64,000 nt of DNA, from NCBI GenBank assembly GCA_900175165.2, contig FWWN02000370.1, positions 53,134 to 117,133 on the forward strand, given 5' to 3'. The DNA is from Rhizomucor pusillus. Lineage: Eukaryota; Mucoromycota; Mucoromycetes; Mucorales; Lichtheimiaceae. This document shows positions 46,357-59,963 of this stretch, one piece after another (within the stretch, counting starts at the first letter, position 1; the number at the start of each line of letters is the position of its first letter). A model generated the notes under the pieces. The model was given only the letters and a program-made list of their open reading frames with translations. It searched no databases and had not been told where the DNA came from. The position numbers and the translations under genes were made by a program.

Positions 46357-49300
46357 TTACGTCTGTACAGGATTGCAAAGAGGTCCACGGTGACCTCCGT
46401 CATACACCATCAATACTTTGGTTCCAAACTCGAATGGATTGCCATTGTACGCTACAAAGTTTGCAGGCTTTCCTACAGTCACAGTGGCATCCAGGCCAAA
46501 CATGTGTGCTACATTCCATGTGACAAGACCGAGCGCTTGTTCGTCATCCATGTTTGCATTGTGAGCCAAGTTCCATCCTGCTTCCCAGATAAGGTTGCGT
46601 GCATCTCCGTTCTCGAGATCTGTGCTGGAGAGACCGACGCGTACACCGCGGCGTAGCAGGATATCCAGCGCCGTGTCTCGCGTGATCGGTGGTCCGTTGA
46701 GGCAGTGTCGAGATTGCCAGGTAGCAGCGTAACAGCGAGCGGGCATCAAGATAACTGGAATGTCGACGCGAGCAAGATGGCTCGCAACCAGGTACGATTC
46801 GCTGCCTCCCAAGATAACAAACTTAGTGGATGGTAAAATGTCCTGCTTGATCTGAATAATTGATGCAATCTCGTCCTTGTCGTCTGTCTCGACCACGACG
46901 GGAATCTCGCCTTGCGCTGCCCTGCCGAAAACGTTTCTGGATTTGGAATTCTTTACCAGAATGTCGCGGATAGCAGCAATCTGTTGAGAAACGGTGTATT
47001 TTCCTGGATGCGCAATGCGGAAATGCAGCGCTGCCTCCGAGTTGATGACTGCATCCTTGTCGTCAAGGACTAGATTGATGGTAAGATGGATTTGCTCCTC
47101 TTTTCCTTCTTTTAAATACTGTACCTGTGTTTTCCACACCGGTGCGGAAGGCAACAGATACACCAGCAAGTGGTCCTCCGTCGTAGTCAACGAGAGGCTG
47201 GGAGACTGCAGTTGTAACGCCTGAATACAATTGTCCATCAGTCCAATCCGTTGTTGCTACAATGTCACTTGATCTTACCAGCTTTAAATGCCTTTTGAAG
47301 ACGAAGACCGCTGAACTTCAATCCATCCACAGCTCGTGTGATCTTTTCAGGCAGGTCAGGGTCTGCAATGTCGTGGTTCACGTAACCGTCCTGGGTGACT
47401 TCCTCTCCCGAGATCTCGACCAGGCCCATCGGCGAGCCTGCTGATACAATTCCCTATCAAATTGCCACCGTCATTTAGCGCAATCCAATTAAAAAGCCTC
47501 TTTTTTTAAATACTTTACAGGTGCAACGACAGCACCGTTGGTTTCAAACACGGGTGCACCTGCAGGCCATTCAATGTGGTCGCGGTCGCAGTCGTTTCCA
47601 ATGCACGTAACTTTGCCGTTTTCAACGACAACGTATCCCTGGGCAGATTCGCCAGGAGCAATGTAGATGTGACTGACGTTCTTCAGGACAAACGAGTCGA
47701 CGTCAGGTGCGCATGCGTCTTCCATGATAGTCGGGTTGTTCAGTCCGTGATCTTCGAGTTTCAGTTTGCTCTCGGGAATGGGAGGAAGACGACTACGTTC
47801 GTCGGCTGGTGTGGCGGTCGATGGTTGATCGTAATCGAGTTCGATGCCATCGATGATGACGTGTCGAGGCCGTGCGCCGAGTCGAAGAGGATGGCGCTCC
47901 CACACGACTACATCTCCATCCATACCGGGTTTCAGACTGTATAAGATCCAAATGTTTAGCACTTTTTCTCAATTGTCGACAGTCAATGTAAATGTACCTT
48001 CCGATACGGTGGTCGAGAGCAAGGGCTTTAGCTGGCACGCTAGTCACAGCAGCGAGGGCCTTATGCTCATCGAATCCATAGTGGTAAGCTTTTTGGGCTT
48101 CGTGCATCAGGCCTTGCTGTAGACATTCCAGGTCTGAGCAAAACAACAGTCGTTGCCAAGAAACCTTTTGAGATTTTACTTACGGCATTCAGGACCGGAT
48201 GATCGCTCTTAAAAGCAACAGGGATTCCGGCATCAGATAGGATTTTGGGCGCATTGACATTTGCCTCCATAGCTTCTGTCTACAATATACATTTATCATT
48301 TGTAAGAAGCAATTATTAGCCTGAATTGCATAGACACACCTTGTATCCCCACATATCTATAAAGCGTTTGACATGAGCAAAAGGGGATTATTAACTATCG
48401 TAGAGGGATATTACCTGCAAACGTGGCGATAGTAATATTTGTCTTTGCTCGCTTGAGTACGTGAGGCACGCGCCAGGCACTCAAGGCATGGTGGAACGCT
48501 GCAATCTCAAAATCAAATTCCAGCGAGTGCTCGACCATGGATTCAATGTCTTGAGGCAGGTAGCAGTGGACGTTCAGTTTCACTTGATGGCGCAAGAGCG
48601 CAACCAGACTTTCCAGCTGCAGGTCCTCCGGGTACCTTTCTGTCAATCGTGTAAATTCATTAACGGGAGTGCTCTCTGGCAATGTCTTGTTAATTCTAAG
48701 TGCGGCATCGCACCAGTCGTCCTGAGCGCGCATTAAACTTCGTGCTTGCTCAAACCATCGTCTGAATAAATAGTTCTCACCCATACCTATCAGGTAAAGT
48801 TAGCGTGGTATATACAATGATAAATATATGTATACTTGCGAGTCATTGGCATTCTTATTTGGGAACCATAGTAGCGTTTGGGATTCTCACCGCACGCCAT
48901 CTTCATGTATCTCCACTTGGTTTCCTCGTCAGTCACCCCGCGGCTGATGAGCATATCGCGGCCAGAGACGGTGGATACAGGTAGCAGCTTGATAACAGCG
49001 GCTTCGCCGCCCATCAAGTTGCCAGATCCGGGCAATATCAGAGATGTTGTGACGCCTCCACCAGCAACGACTCGGAGTGCTGGATCGCTTGGGTTAAGAG
49101 CATCGATGACACGGACCTTTGTTTCATCAGCAGTTGGATTTCTTCTTTTTCTTCTTCTTGACAACTTGAGTAGATTCAATAAAACTTACATAGGGTGTAT
49201 TGGGTGTGGTCATCTCATTGTTATCCGAGAGCATCTCGAGTCCAGGGAAACTTTCAACGGTCATGTGGGAGTGCATATCGACGATGCCAGGTGTCACAAC

Positions 49301-49783
49301 CCGACCCTCGGCGTCAATGATCTTAATGCCTTCCGCCGCGCTCAAACCTTGTCCAATTTGGCGGATGACGCCGTCCTGTATCAAGACATCGCCGTCCTCG
49401 TAGCGGTCGCCAAGCCAAATGTGGCCGTTCTTTATCAGCACGCTCGAGTTTGCGAGAGCGCGTGGGTTTCGTGTCCGTTCAGGGTCGTACTCAGCTTCTT
49501 TCGGTGCAGGCGCGAGCGCCGACGCAGCGCATTTTTCAAGACCGTACTGGAACGACGAATACGAGATACCGGGAGGAACAACGTTGTCGCTGCCGCTACC
49601 TCCCCAGAATCCTTGAGTGTTGGCATGTTCCGCTGTTGACAAGGTAGTCGAAGAAGGAAGCTGGCGCGCGAGATAGAGAGTCGTTGCGCTGAACGCGGCC
49701 AACCCTGTTGCAGCGAGGATCATCCGCGTGTTTTTCTTCTTATTCTTCGCTGCATTGCTTAGCAACGGCCTGTTTTCGGCCAT
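46357..49783 (-). CDS. membrane-anchored amidohydrolase, ~950 aa
   Basis: Metal-dependent hydrolase of the amidohydrolase superfamily, anchored by one N-terminal helix (MILAATGLAAFSATTLYLAR after a cytosolic MAENRPLLSNAAKNKKKN), so the catalytic part is lumenal or extracellular. The first half has VLIKNGHIWLGDRYEDGDVL, VVTPGIVDMHSHMTVESFPG (metal-binding HxH), VVAGGGVTTSLILPGSGN, MGGEAAVIKLLP, LNVHCYLPQDIESM, FHHALSAWRV and IPVAFKSDHPVLN, then LKPGMDGDVVVWERHPL. The second half repeats amidohydrolase-like features (HIYIAPGESAQGYVVVENGK, SAGSPMGLVEISGEE, VTTAVSQPLVDYDGGP) and ends KPANFVAYNGNPFEFGTKVL. About ten exons. Such proteins are often labelled carbohydrate esterase 9 by similarity to GlcNAc-6-P deacetylase, but the substrate is unknown. 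The start is 454 bp from the divergent ATP2. Confidence 0.88.
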
Positions 49784-50236
49784 CGTGGTGTTGGGGTGCT
49801 AGAAAGAAGAGGAAAGGGAAAACAAGTAAAGAAAAGAAAAATGCAGCCAGCAAGATAAGACGCCTCCTCCTCCTCCTATTCCCCTTTCAAGCGTTGTTTT
49901 CCTTTTTTGGGTTGATGCATTGAAAAGAAGGGAGCAAGTTGGCCGAAACCCGGAGGACAACTCGAGAAGAGTTTATCATGTCTTATCGCGTATCTTCAGT
50001 TTTCTACGCGTTTAACATGTCATATTTCTTCCAGACCAAGTTAAACGAGAGAGGCAGCATTGCATTCCCCTCATTCCCTCCCCGCCGCTGCTGCCGTCGC
50101 TGCTGAAACGGGCAACAAATAACAAGGACTGCCACTCCACGCTTAAAAAATTTACCGCAGTGACGTCGCCAATCGCCAAATTTTTGGCTGATGAACAGGG
50201 CCAACCCCCGCAACACAATTTTCTCCCCTCTCCACC
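49784..50236. promoter_or_regulatory. divergent promoter, amidohydrolase / ATP2
   Basis: 453 bp between two outward ORFs. Near 50161-50190 there is GTGACGTCGCCAATCGCCAAATTTTTGG: a CRE-like TGACGT core beside a CCAAT-type box (CCAAT in CGCCAATCG). In fungi CCAAT boxes bound by the HAP complex drive respiratory genes, so this could be the ATP2 promoter element. The rest is mixed composition; a minus-strand frame at 50004-50362 is not credible. Confidence 0.5.
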
Positions 50237-51973
<1,737 letters not shown>

Positions 51974-52355
51974 AATATAGCAAATCTCTTGTAACAAAAA
52001 CTTTTGTCTTTTCTTCATTATCGATTCTAGAACTGTGCATAAAAATGACGGTGCTCGTGGCCCGCTCTGGCAAATAATTGTGTGTTTGTTTAAGGTGGTA
52101 GATGTTTTGAGCAGCGAGTCTAGAGTGGAAGAAAGTGATCGAGAGATGAAAAGGATATGATGGAGACAAGTAAATATGAAAACAATGGCATGCCACGAGC
52201 CAAGCTTTCCGAGCCAACATTGTGTACTGCGAATCACAATTAAGTTCCGGTTACACTACCAACAACAAATGAACAAAAGTGTGAGTCCCAAAGATGCCGT
52301 CACACTGCTTCTTTTTTTCTACTACCAACTTGACCATCTCTGTCTATATCGCTGC
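51974..52355. other. ATP2 3' region
   Basis: 382 bp after the ATP2 stop. Contains T-rich stretches and AATAATTG/AATAAT-like elements near 52070 that suit polyadenylation. A plus-strand frame with ATG at 52269 runs into the next ORF (52356) and could extend it. No other feature. Confidence 0.4.
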
Positions 52356-52713
52356 ATGCTAAAACGAGTCTTTTCGAGTAAAAGGGACAAGAAGAAAGCA
52401 CAACAAGAGGACTCGTCTCAGTTAAAACCACTTGCACCCTCTTGCTGCTGCTCCTCCTGTTCCTCCTCCTCCTCCGCCACCAGCAGTTCTGGCACATATC
52501 AAGCAACAGCAGCAGCAGCCAGAGTGCGTCTTACACATGCCGAAGGCACGGCACGCTGTTCCACCCACCCTACGCACATTGCAGGTTTACGATAACGACA
52601 AGACGCTCGTCGAGGTTGAGACAAATGTGCTTCCACAGCAGCGTGAACAGCAGCAGCATCGTATCTTGAAACCAAAGAAGCTTCGCCAGTCGCGGTTCAT
52701 CGAGTTCTTTTGA
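52356..52713 (+). CDS. small Pro/Gln-rich protein with a broken frame
   Basis: ATG at 52356 starts MLKRVFSSKRDKKKAQQEDS, SQLKP. From about 52431 the coding look moves to the next frame (HPLAAAPPVPPPPPPPAVL, AHIKQQQQQPECV, VPPTLRTLQVYDNDKTLVEV, ETNVLPQQ, ILKPKKLRQSRFIEFF) to TGA at 52711-52713. The original frame stays open to TAA at 52597-52599 but degenerates to Cys/Ser runs. No legal intron explains the shift. So it is either a real frameshift, an assembly error in the CTC/CCT-rich stretch, or an ORF starting at the ATG in CACATGCCG (about 52538). No domain. It lies tail-side of ATP2 on the same strand. Confidence 0.4.
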
Positions 52714-53029
52714 TTAACAATCGGATGGAGCAGCTTTTAATAATCTGTGCAGCGGCTATCTCGAAAACTTGGTTCTCTTGGCGGAGACCGGATGCCTCCA
52801 TTTATATGGCCCATGATCGGAAGGGATCAATGGATCAAGGGAGGATTTTCACACCCGTCTCTCTTTCATGCTTGCTCGCCCTTTGGATTTGTGATAAAAT
52901 TTAACAATATGCGTACCACAGATATTCTCGATATTAATGGGAAGCAGAATGGAATATGATTCATAATAGGATTTATTCTGCAAACAAGAGGGGTGTAATA
53001 AATTTACATCATGTCTAGAGGGAATGTTT

Positions 53030-53460
53030 GGGGAACTCATGGGCCCATTGTCTTTGAACTCCTTGGCCTGTATCGCACCTTGTGTGCTTCGATCATTGTG
53101 AGGGACGGATTGCAGCGAATAATGGCAGCCTTGACAAAAAGCATCCAGTTGTCGCTGTCCTCCGTGGATAGCCGCACTTTGAGCATCACTGGCGACAATG
53201 CAATGGTCCAGCTTCTCCACTCGCCAGATGTCATGCCCGAGACACCAGAGGCGATATTTCCTCAAGCGATGCCATATCCAGGAGGCAACAGCAACTCGAA
53301 GTCTTCGAACCGGATTACACCATCTGCTAAGTAAATATGGCTGGGTCTTCGACAATTCGACAATTGTTTCGTCATAGCCTGTAAACACTTCTCTCCGGGA
53401 AAAGCTGGATACGTGCATCCTTGTCAATCGCCATGACCGGAATTTGGAGACATGGAAAAA
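53030..53460 (-). pseudogene. transposase-associated relic (CACTA/Tnp2-like)
   Basis: Minus-strand frame with RFEDFELLLPPGYGIA, an in-frame TGA, then GNIASGVSGMTSGEWRSWTI, ALSPVMLKVRLSTEDSDNWM, LFVKAAIIRCNPSLT and MIEAHKVRYR, ending at TGA in ATGGGCCCATGA. The pattern of (M)T-x-x-EW-x-x-W followed some 20 residues on by a W-x-x-F-V-x-A helix recalls the segment after Tnp2 transposase domains in CACTA-type fungal elements. No start, no flanking transposase, and an internal stop: a dead fragment. Family naming is from pattern memory only. Confidence 0.4.
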
Positions 53461-53707
53461 CTAGCATATCCTCATATAGAGTCTCGGAATGGTGAAGAGG
53501 CAGCCTGGCATCAAAAATATCGCGAAATCTATATCAATATGAGCAGGAAGTCGATAAAAAGATGCTATTTGCATTCTTCATACGACAACCACAGGACAAT
53601 AAGCATATACTGTAAAATTTTATATGCTTCTTGCGAGTGCTATTTATTTCGGCGGGGATACCTCGAGCCAAAAGCAACTTATCTTCGTCGGTGTCCTATT
53701 GTAATTC

Positions 53708-54250
53708 TCATTGGATGCACGTATTTGGGTGCCACTTATAGAAGTCATACAGCGTCATAGGACTCACGTAAGCTAACTCCTCAGCGAAAGCGGTATTGAA
53801 TGTCGTATGAGGAGTGTCGCATTCAGCCAATTTTCTTCTCAGAATATCATACGCTTCCTCTGGTATGATATGACGTGGTAGTATCTCCTCTCCACATAGG
53901 ATAATCCCATGTTCCTCGGGACTATAGACGGCTATGAGCAGCGTTCGTAACAGGCTAGACGTCGTAAAACAATCTGAATTCATTCATAGGTTCATCCGTT
54001 TGTGCCGCTAACAGAAAGTCTTGTCATTCATCGTAGATATTTTTGGAGCTTGCTTCGCTTGTCCTTATGAGAAAAGAAAATTGATCTACCCGATATTGCA
54101 AAGCGTTGGAATCAATAAGTGACAGGCTCTTATCGACATATTCTGATGACTGATCGTTACACCGTTTGTGTATCTAGAATTTAATGTTAGCAGCTACTAG
54201 GACAGATATACATGCAATTAATTACATTCGTTTTAGTGTCGGAACGCGAC
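53708..54250 (-). pseudogene. coding relic with in-frame TGA, family unknown
   Basis: On the minus strand, a legal 52-nt intron (GTAATT..TTCTAG, about 54180-54230) precedes HKRCNDQSSEYVDKSLSLID, SNALQYRVDQFSFLIRTSEA, SSKNIYDE, then a TGA (about 54036), and the same frame continues QDFLLAAQTDEPMNSDCFTT, SSLLRTLLIAVYSPEEHGII, LCGEEILPRHIIPEEAYDIL and RRKLAECDTPHTTF to a stop at 53708. The TGA sits where CGA would read Arg, consistent with a C-to-T change. It could be part of the same dead element as the neighbouring relic, upstream of it on the same strand. Confidence 0.35.
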
Positions 54251-55942
54251 GAGTAGGAGCGTACTGAACATCACCACCGTAAAAAAGAGAAAGATGTATC
54301 AATGCGAGGTGCCGAAACAGATATTGTAGCTTCTGTGGGTCAAACTGATCTCGAGTACGATGAGTTTAGTGAGTGCAAAGTGTCAGGAAGTTGTCTGAGG
54401 ACTTTGTACCGATCGCGATGGAATACCATTATTGACAAAGAAGACGTTGAAGTGGGCGACATAGAAGCACATATTGACCTTGACTGGCAGCACGATCTCG
54501 AGTATTAGGGACTGCGGTCGACCGTGTCTGAAAGTCTTCGAGAAGAGGATGGACCGAGGTTTACATCCTACGCAGGCCTGGAGCCTCGTTGAACCTAAAC
54601 CACCTCTCCTTCATACTTCGCCGTGGACTTTTGACACGCGTCAAAGGATAAGATTTGATCACTGTATATGCGAATTCATTCAGTGTAACGGTTCAACTGG
54701 AGATGGTTCCACTAAACTCCACGCCATAGCTTGTCTGCACACGAATACCCGAAACTGACGACAGAAACATCCTTGCGCAAGGTCTGACCAACTCAAAAGT
54801 TGGATTTTATGGAGACTTGGATATTCCCGATCTATATCTTCGCCAACCCCTATATAACACATTCATTATCTTGGCACAAAGAAATTCTTCCCTTGCCTGA
54901 CTTGTTCCTTCATTTTGTCTGTTCTAATCAGAGCGGACATGGTAAATATGGGTAGCGCTCACCGCCGCGGATATATCTTATGACCAGTATTAATTCAGTT
55001 ACAGACACAAGCTTGTTATCCACGCCAAATTAGGCCGAAGCTATTGGTAACTCTTGATTTCAAGTGAATACTAAAGGTTCCTAATTCCGATTGGACGTGG
55101 TCGAAGAGCCCAAAATGTTTGAATATGTTTGACCTGACATTGAGCAGTTCTGCACTGACTTGCGGCTCCGAAGTATTTGTTTGAAACCAGATTGCCGCCA
55201 ATGGTGTGAAAGTACACTAGATCGCCCGTTGCTTTAAACTAGCCATACCGTTGCCGGTGCCGGTGTCCATGTAAAATGCTGTCCCTTTACCTCCTCTGTC
55301 GGCTTGATACTAAAGAAGAAAAGATGATGAAAAGACGTTCTCCCTGCTGTATAACATTTGTCTTGAGCTGCTAAACCTTGTTCACATTTTGCTCATTCTT
55401 TGTAAACTCAGATTTGCCCGCAAGCTGCCATTGTTTGAATTGTTCGCTGCTCTGAGTAAAATGTGGTTATCCGATCAGGGCCTGCCGAAACGAGGCCCCG
55501 TGAGAAACAACATCCGCTGTGCCTGACCGAAGTAATCTGCAATCTACTATTCTTCCACGCACTGGCGCACCATCGTGCTGTTGTGGAAGATGACTACAAA
55601 CAACTGCTATTACATTTTTGGTGTCTGTGTCAGATATCTTTTTTTGTGTGACAACCGTATTGGGGGATTCCTCCGCAAGAGCAATGCACTGGCGATGTCT
55701 CAAAGAAATTTGTTTGGCTGATCAAAGCCAGGGTAATGCGGGCTTCGTGCTTTTCCCTCGTGAAACCGAGTCGGTGCTCAACTTTAAACTTTGCTCTTTC
55801 CAACCAACCAACCCCCCAAATCCCATTTGGCGCCTTTCCCAAATTTGCTGCTGCTGTTGTTCTTTTCTTTTTGCATTTTCCCTCACTCTTTCTCCTTTAC
55901 GTTCCTTTCACTTTTATCATCCCCGCACACCCCTTTAACAAC

Positions 55943-58465
55943 ATGAGTTTGGCTTATGACTGGGTTCAGGTAGTCGATCCCCGCTCAAGTCATACCTTTT
56001 TTGCCAATCCCGTAAGTTATCCGTTTGTCTTTTTGTACCTTATCACCAGCTGTGCATTCTCACACGCTGCAATCTTGCCAACTAGATGACCGGTGAATGC
56101 CTAGCTGACAAACCAGAATCCGGCGTCATGTAAGCGATCAGATAACCGTTGCATGCGGGTCTCGAGTTCTAACGCACCTAGTACAGAAAGACAGCTGATC
56201 CCGAAGGTGAATGGTGGGAGTTGTGGGACGACAAACACCAATTACCGTATTACTATCATACCCAGTCGGGTGAGACCCTCTGGGATCAACCGGTTGGTTC
56301 TCCTGTGATCTCACTCATCAAAATCCAAAAAGTAAATGCAATGCAATATTTTTTTTTGTTTTGGCTATGCATCTAATTAATCATGTTGTCTTTTTCTCTC
56401 TTCTAACATAATAGACAAACAAGCAATTATCATTGCGGGCACCTGAGATGGAGACCGGTATGAAACGAAACAGCCGGTCTCTCGATCTTCCGTCCAAACG
56501 ACACCCACCAGTCCACCAGCATACGAGGTCGACGTCAGACGGAGGCCGCAACATTGCCGACAAGAATGACAACGACGACGACGATGCACCTTTAACCGCC
56601 GAGGAAGCGCGAGACTCGTTATCTGCAGCGCTGCCAGGAAACTCGTCCTCCTCCGGCTTCTTTGGCAAATGGCGACGTCCCGAGAGTGCAGCGGCCGCCG
56701 TGCGGCCGAGACGGTTTTCCAACATGCCCTGGAGAAACTTTATGATACGTTCACACTCGGCACCTCGCAACTCGATCGCCGTCAGCTGCCCAGCCTTTGA
56801 ACCTTCACTGGCCAATAAGAGCAGCAGCAGCACCAAGAATCAGAGTGCAATTGAACTATCCCTCCCGTCCAGCCTGCTGGATCAGGCTGCGTCATCTTCT
56901 TCAAATAACCAGTAAGCCAAGAAGACATGCTGCTATTTACAGATAGAGAGAGAGACCGACTAATCTGATGTGCGCAATGTCGTCATTTTTATTATTTTTA
57001 GACCCTCTTTACCCTCCAACCTGCAACGAGATATCAACCAATTTGCCATTGACGGCTTTGCAAAGAAATACTTTGCGACACACAAGCGCGGCATCATATT
57101 CCGGCGGCGCGTGCCGATGAGCGAGATGCTACAGTGGACCAAGGATTCGTTAAAGCAACCGCTGATCATGCTCAACAAGGATCTCTACCGCGATGCGCTA
57201 AAGTGTTTCAAGTATATCCAAACAATCATGGGCGATCGACCGCGGTCACGGGGCTCAACAGAAGTCGAGGAATATCAGACAATCTTGGCATGCGGTATTG
57301 ATAAGGGCCAAATGCGTGACGAAGTTTACGTCCAGGTGGTCAAACAGCTGCACAGCAACCCCAGCGGGTAATTATGTTATGCGCCATTATATATTATTAT
57401 CCTTCTTGCTCTAACTTCTCTAACGTTCTTATAGGCAAAGCATACGCAAAGGATGGGAGATTCTGTGTGCTATCAGTGTGACCTTTCCACCCTCCAAGAA
57501 CCTCGAGTCGTACCTGTTTGACTTTGTGAATCGCAGCAAAACAGTGACAGCCAACGATGTGAATATTTTTAGCGAGTATGTATCGACGCGGTTGAAGCGA
57601 ATTTGTGCGCGGGGCGCCAAGGGAAAAGTGCTTACAGCTGCGGAGATCGAGCGTGCTAAAGAGGCACCCTTCAAACCATCCGTGTTTGGCGAATCACTGG
57701 ACTTTATCATGACACTGCCTGCGCATGCAGGCGATGGCGTAAAGATACCCAAGATTGTGCCGTTCCTCGCTGACGCTGTGCTTCAGCTCAATGGACGGCG
57801 GTCTGAAGGCATCTTCCGTGTTCCTGGCGACGCGGAAGAGGTCACCGACTTGGTAAGAAGTCCCATCCATTGCGACGATAATACCCCCCGGAATTCTTGT
57901 TTCTAAACTGCTGCTTTTCACGCTAGCGCGTGCGTATCGAAAACGGCAACTACGATGTTGCAGGCATTACGGACCCGAATGTTCCGGCGTCTCTCTTGAA
58001 ATACTGGCTTCGTGACTTGGCTGAGCCATTGATCACTCCTGAGCACTATGACAGGTGCATTCGTTGTTCAGAAGATATAGACGAGCTGATAAATGTCATC
58101 AACTCGCTGCCGCCAGTCAACCGACGCATTGTCATGTACATGATTTTCTTCTTGCAGGTAAATTAACATGATGTGCATGTTTACATGTATGTTTACATTA
58201 AACATATTCTCGTTTTCTTTTCTAGGAATTCACAGATCCAGAAGTCAGTCAGTACACGCGAATGAACGTATCCAATCTCGCCATGGTGTACGCTCCCAAC
58301 TTTTTACGTTGCCCGTCCGACTGCCTCGCAACCGTGTTTGAGAACACAAAGTACGAGCAAGCGTTTGTCAAGACGTTGATCACAGAGCTGGCAGGTGACA
58401 AACAAGCGTGCATCCAAGATGAAGAGGCTCCCTTGGCTACACGCCGCCGCCCCTGCGATTCTTGA
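55943..58465 (+). CDS. WW-MyTH4-RhoGAP protein
   Basis: GTPase-activating protein for Rho-family GTPases, with the ARHGAP39/Vilse order of domains. ATG at 55943 (MSLAYDWVQVVDPRSSHTFF). A WW-like module follows: EWWELWDDKHQLPYYYHTQS, then GETLWDQPVG. A Ser-rich basic linker (56415-56910) leads to MyTH4: FATHKRGIIFRRRVPMSEML, KDSLKQPLIMLNK, RDEVYVQVVKQLHSNPSG, SIRKGWEILCAISVTFPPSK and LESYLFDFVNR. The RhoGAP domain has VPFLADAVLQLNGRRSEGIF followed by RVPGDAEEV (Arg finger in GIFRVPG), PASLLKYWLRDLAEPLI and RMNVSNLAMVYAPNFLRCPS. About ten exons; stop TGA at 58463-58465. It would oppose GEFs such as the one at the left end of the window. Confidence 0.93.
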
Positions 58466-58827
58466 TTTGTTAACTGTTATTAACAAACTACTATACTAAT
58501 GGCTTGTAAATATTGGATACAACAATTGTGTCTGTAACGAAAGAAACTTGTTGCTATGTTTCGTCCTCCCCCCAATCTCTCCTCACCGTCTATCACTCGT
58601 TCCCCACCTTAAAGTTCTTTCTTTCTAGTAATGGAGTCAAACAATTTCAACTTACGAAAGCAGCACACATTCGTTTGTTTCTTGAACGATTATTAACCTT
58701 TCTTCGTTTATGTTCTTATTGTTTTCAAAGGAGGTATCGTCTTGGTATAGAAAGAAAAGGGAGAGATATACATATATATGCATAGGTACATGGTGGAGAT
58801 GTTGTAGATGACTGTATGTAGGGCATT
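58466..58827. other. convergent 3' spacer
   Basis: 362 bp between the RhoGAP and BTB genes, which converge. CT-rich and T-rich, with TAATAAACTA-like sequence on both strands. No coding signal beyond chance frames. Confidence 0.45.
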
Positions 58828-59963
58828 TCATTGTTGGCCTTTTGAGAGCCGTTGCGCCAGATCTTCAATGCGATAATATCTTGCCTCTTGCAAAAGTTCC
58901 TGGCATCTATATTTGAAATGATGATGTTAGTCACCTACTGCTGCTGTTGTGAATCTCAACTGTTTGCTTAGTTACTTTGTTGGTTCCTGGAAAACAGTAG
59001 ATGGTATCTTTTTCAAAACAGTTAGGTCTAAGATAGCAAGAGGACGGTGCAACATTCGTGGTTACCTTTAAATCGCGTAGATAGTTGAGAATGTATCGAA
59101 AATGGGACGGGTCTCTGTCGATGAAGTACGATCCGTCCGGTTCCGGCTTGAGTGCGAGGTTCTTGGATACCATGCACGCAAGCAGGCTCGATTCGTCGCG
59201 GCGCAGCGTGCCGGTAGACGTTTCAAAGATCTGGCCGCCGACGTTTAAGCGCACCTTTTCGCTCTGGCAGGGTGGGCCTATTGCCAACGACACGCAGTAA
59301 TTTAACATCAAGTAGTAGTAGCACGCAACAACGACATCTATTACCTTGAGACACTTGGAGCAAATCCTGGAACTGCCTGGTTTCTCTCTTCAGACGTGTT
59401 TTTCTGGCATCCAATGCTTTGGATAACTCAATGTATTCTGCGGCCAAACGCTGGTTGTGGAATTTGGCTTTTGCATTGTCAAAGCGGTGCTCGAGATCCT
59501 GCAGCTCCTCCAATGCTTTGGCGAGATCGGCAAATATCTCTTGCTTCTTTTGAGCATACGTGTCCTGGATAACTTGGTACTCGGGCAGATGCTCTTCCCA
59601 CACGCTGTTGCTGCCGGGTGTTCGATGGTGCCCGTGCCTCACAAATTCGAGCTCGTCGATATCGTATCGCTGTTGCTGCTGTTGCTGCTGCTGTCCCTGC
59701 CCCTGCCGTCTCGATGGCACAGGCGACGCCGCCGACGACGTCGATGCCGGCGACTCGAACACCAGAGTATCCGAAGAACGCGAATAGTACACTTGCTGTT
59801 GCTGCTGCTCTTCTTCTACGTCGTTGTCGTCCTCGACAAAAAACGCCGCTCGCTCTCGCTCTTGTTCGTAATCTTGGAGCACGAGCGCATTCAGCGACAG
59901 CTGCGTATTCTCTGGTGAGCAATGCGTGGGTGATTGCGGATACTTCTCCCACAGAGGATCCAT
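58828..59963 (-). CDS. KCTD-type BTB (T1) domain protein
   Basis: A BTB/POZ protein of the potassium-channel tetramerisation class, usually a Cullin-3 adaptor or scaffold. ATG at 59963: MDPLWEKYPQSPTHCSPENT, then acidic and poly-Gln stretches and a coiled coil (EIFADLAKALEELQDLEHRF, DARKTRLKRETRQFQDLL). The next exon gives the T1 domain: EKVRLNVGGQIFETSTGTLR, then LALKPEPDGSYFIDRDPSHF, RYILNYLRDLK. A small exon (QTVEIHNSS, about 58937-58960) joins in phase to CQELLQEARYYRIEDLAQRL and the stop at 58828. Four exons, about 310 residues. The poly-Gln run is encoded by CAG repeats and makes the antisense frames long. Substrates are unknown. Confidence 0.88.

Larger units (their letters stand above)
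52714..55942. other. transposon-relic and gene-poor region
   Basis: 3.2 kb with decayed coding pieces (described separately at 53030-53460 and 53708-54250) and further weak frames. A plus-strand ORF at 54302-54508 begins MRGAETDIVASVGQTDLEYD but has no domain. Near 55020-55330 on the minus strand, coding-like pieces (GKGTAFYMDTGTGNGMAS; ATGDLVYFHTIGGNLVSN) occur in different frames, suggesting another relic. The last 150 bp (55800-55942) are pyrimidine-rich and are probably the leader of the RhoGAP gene. Confidence 0.4.
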
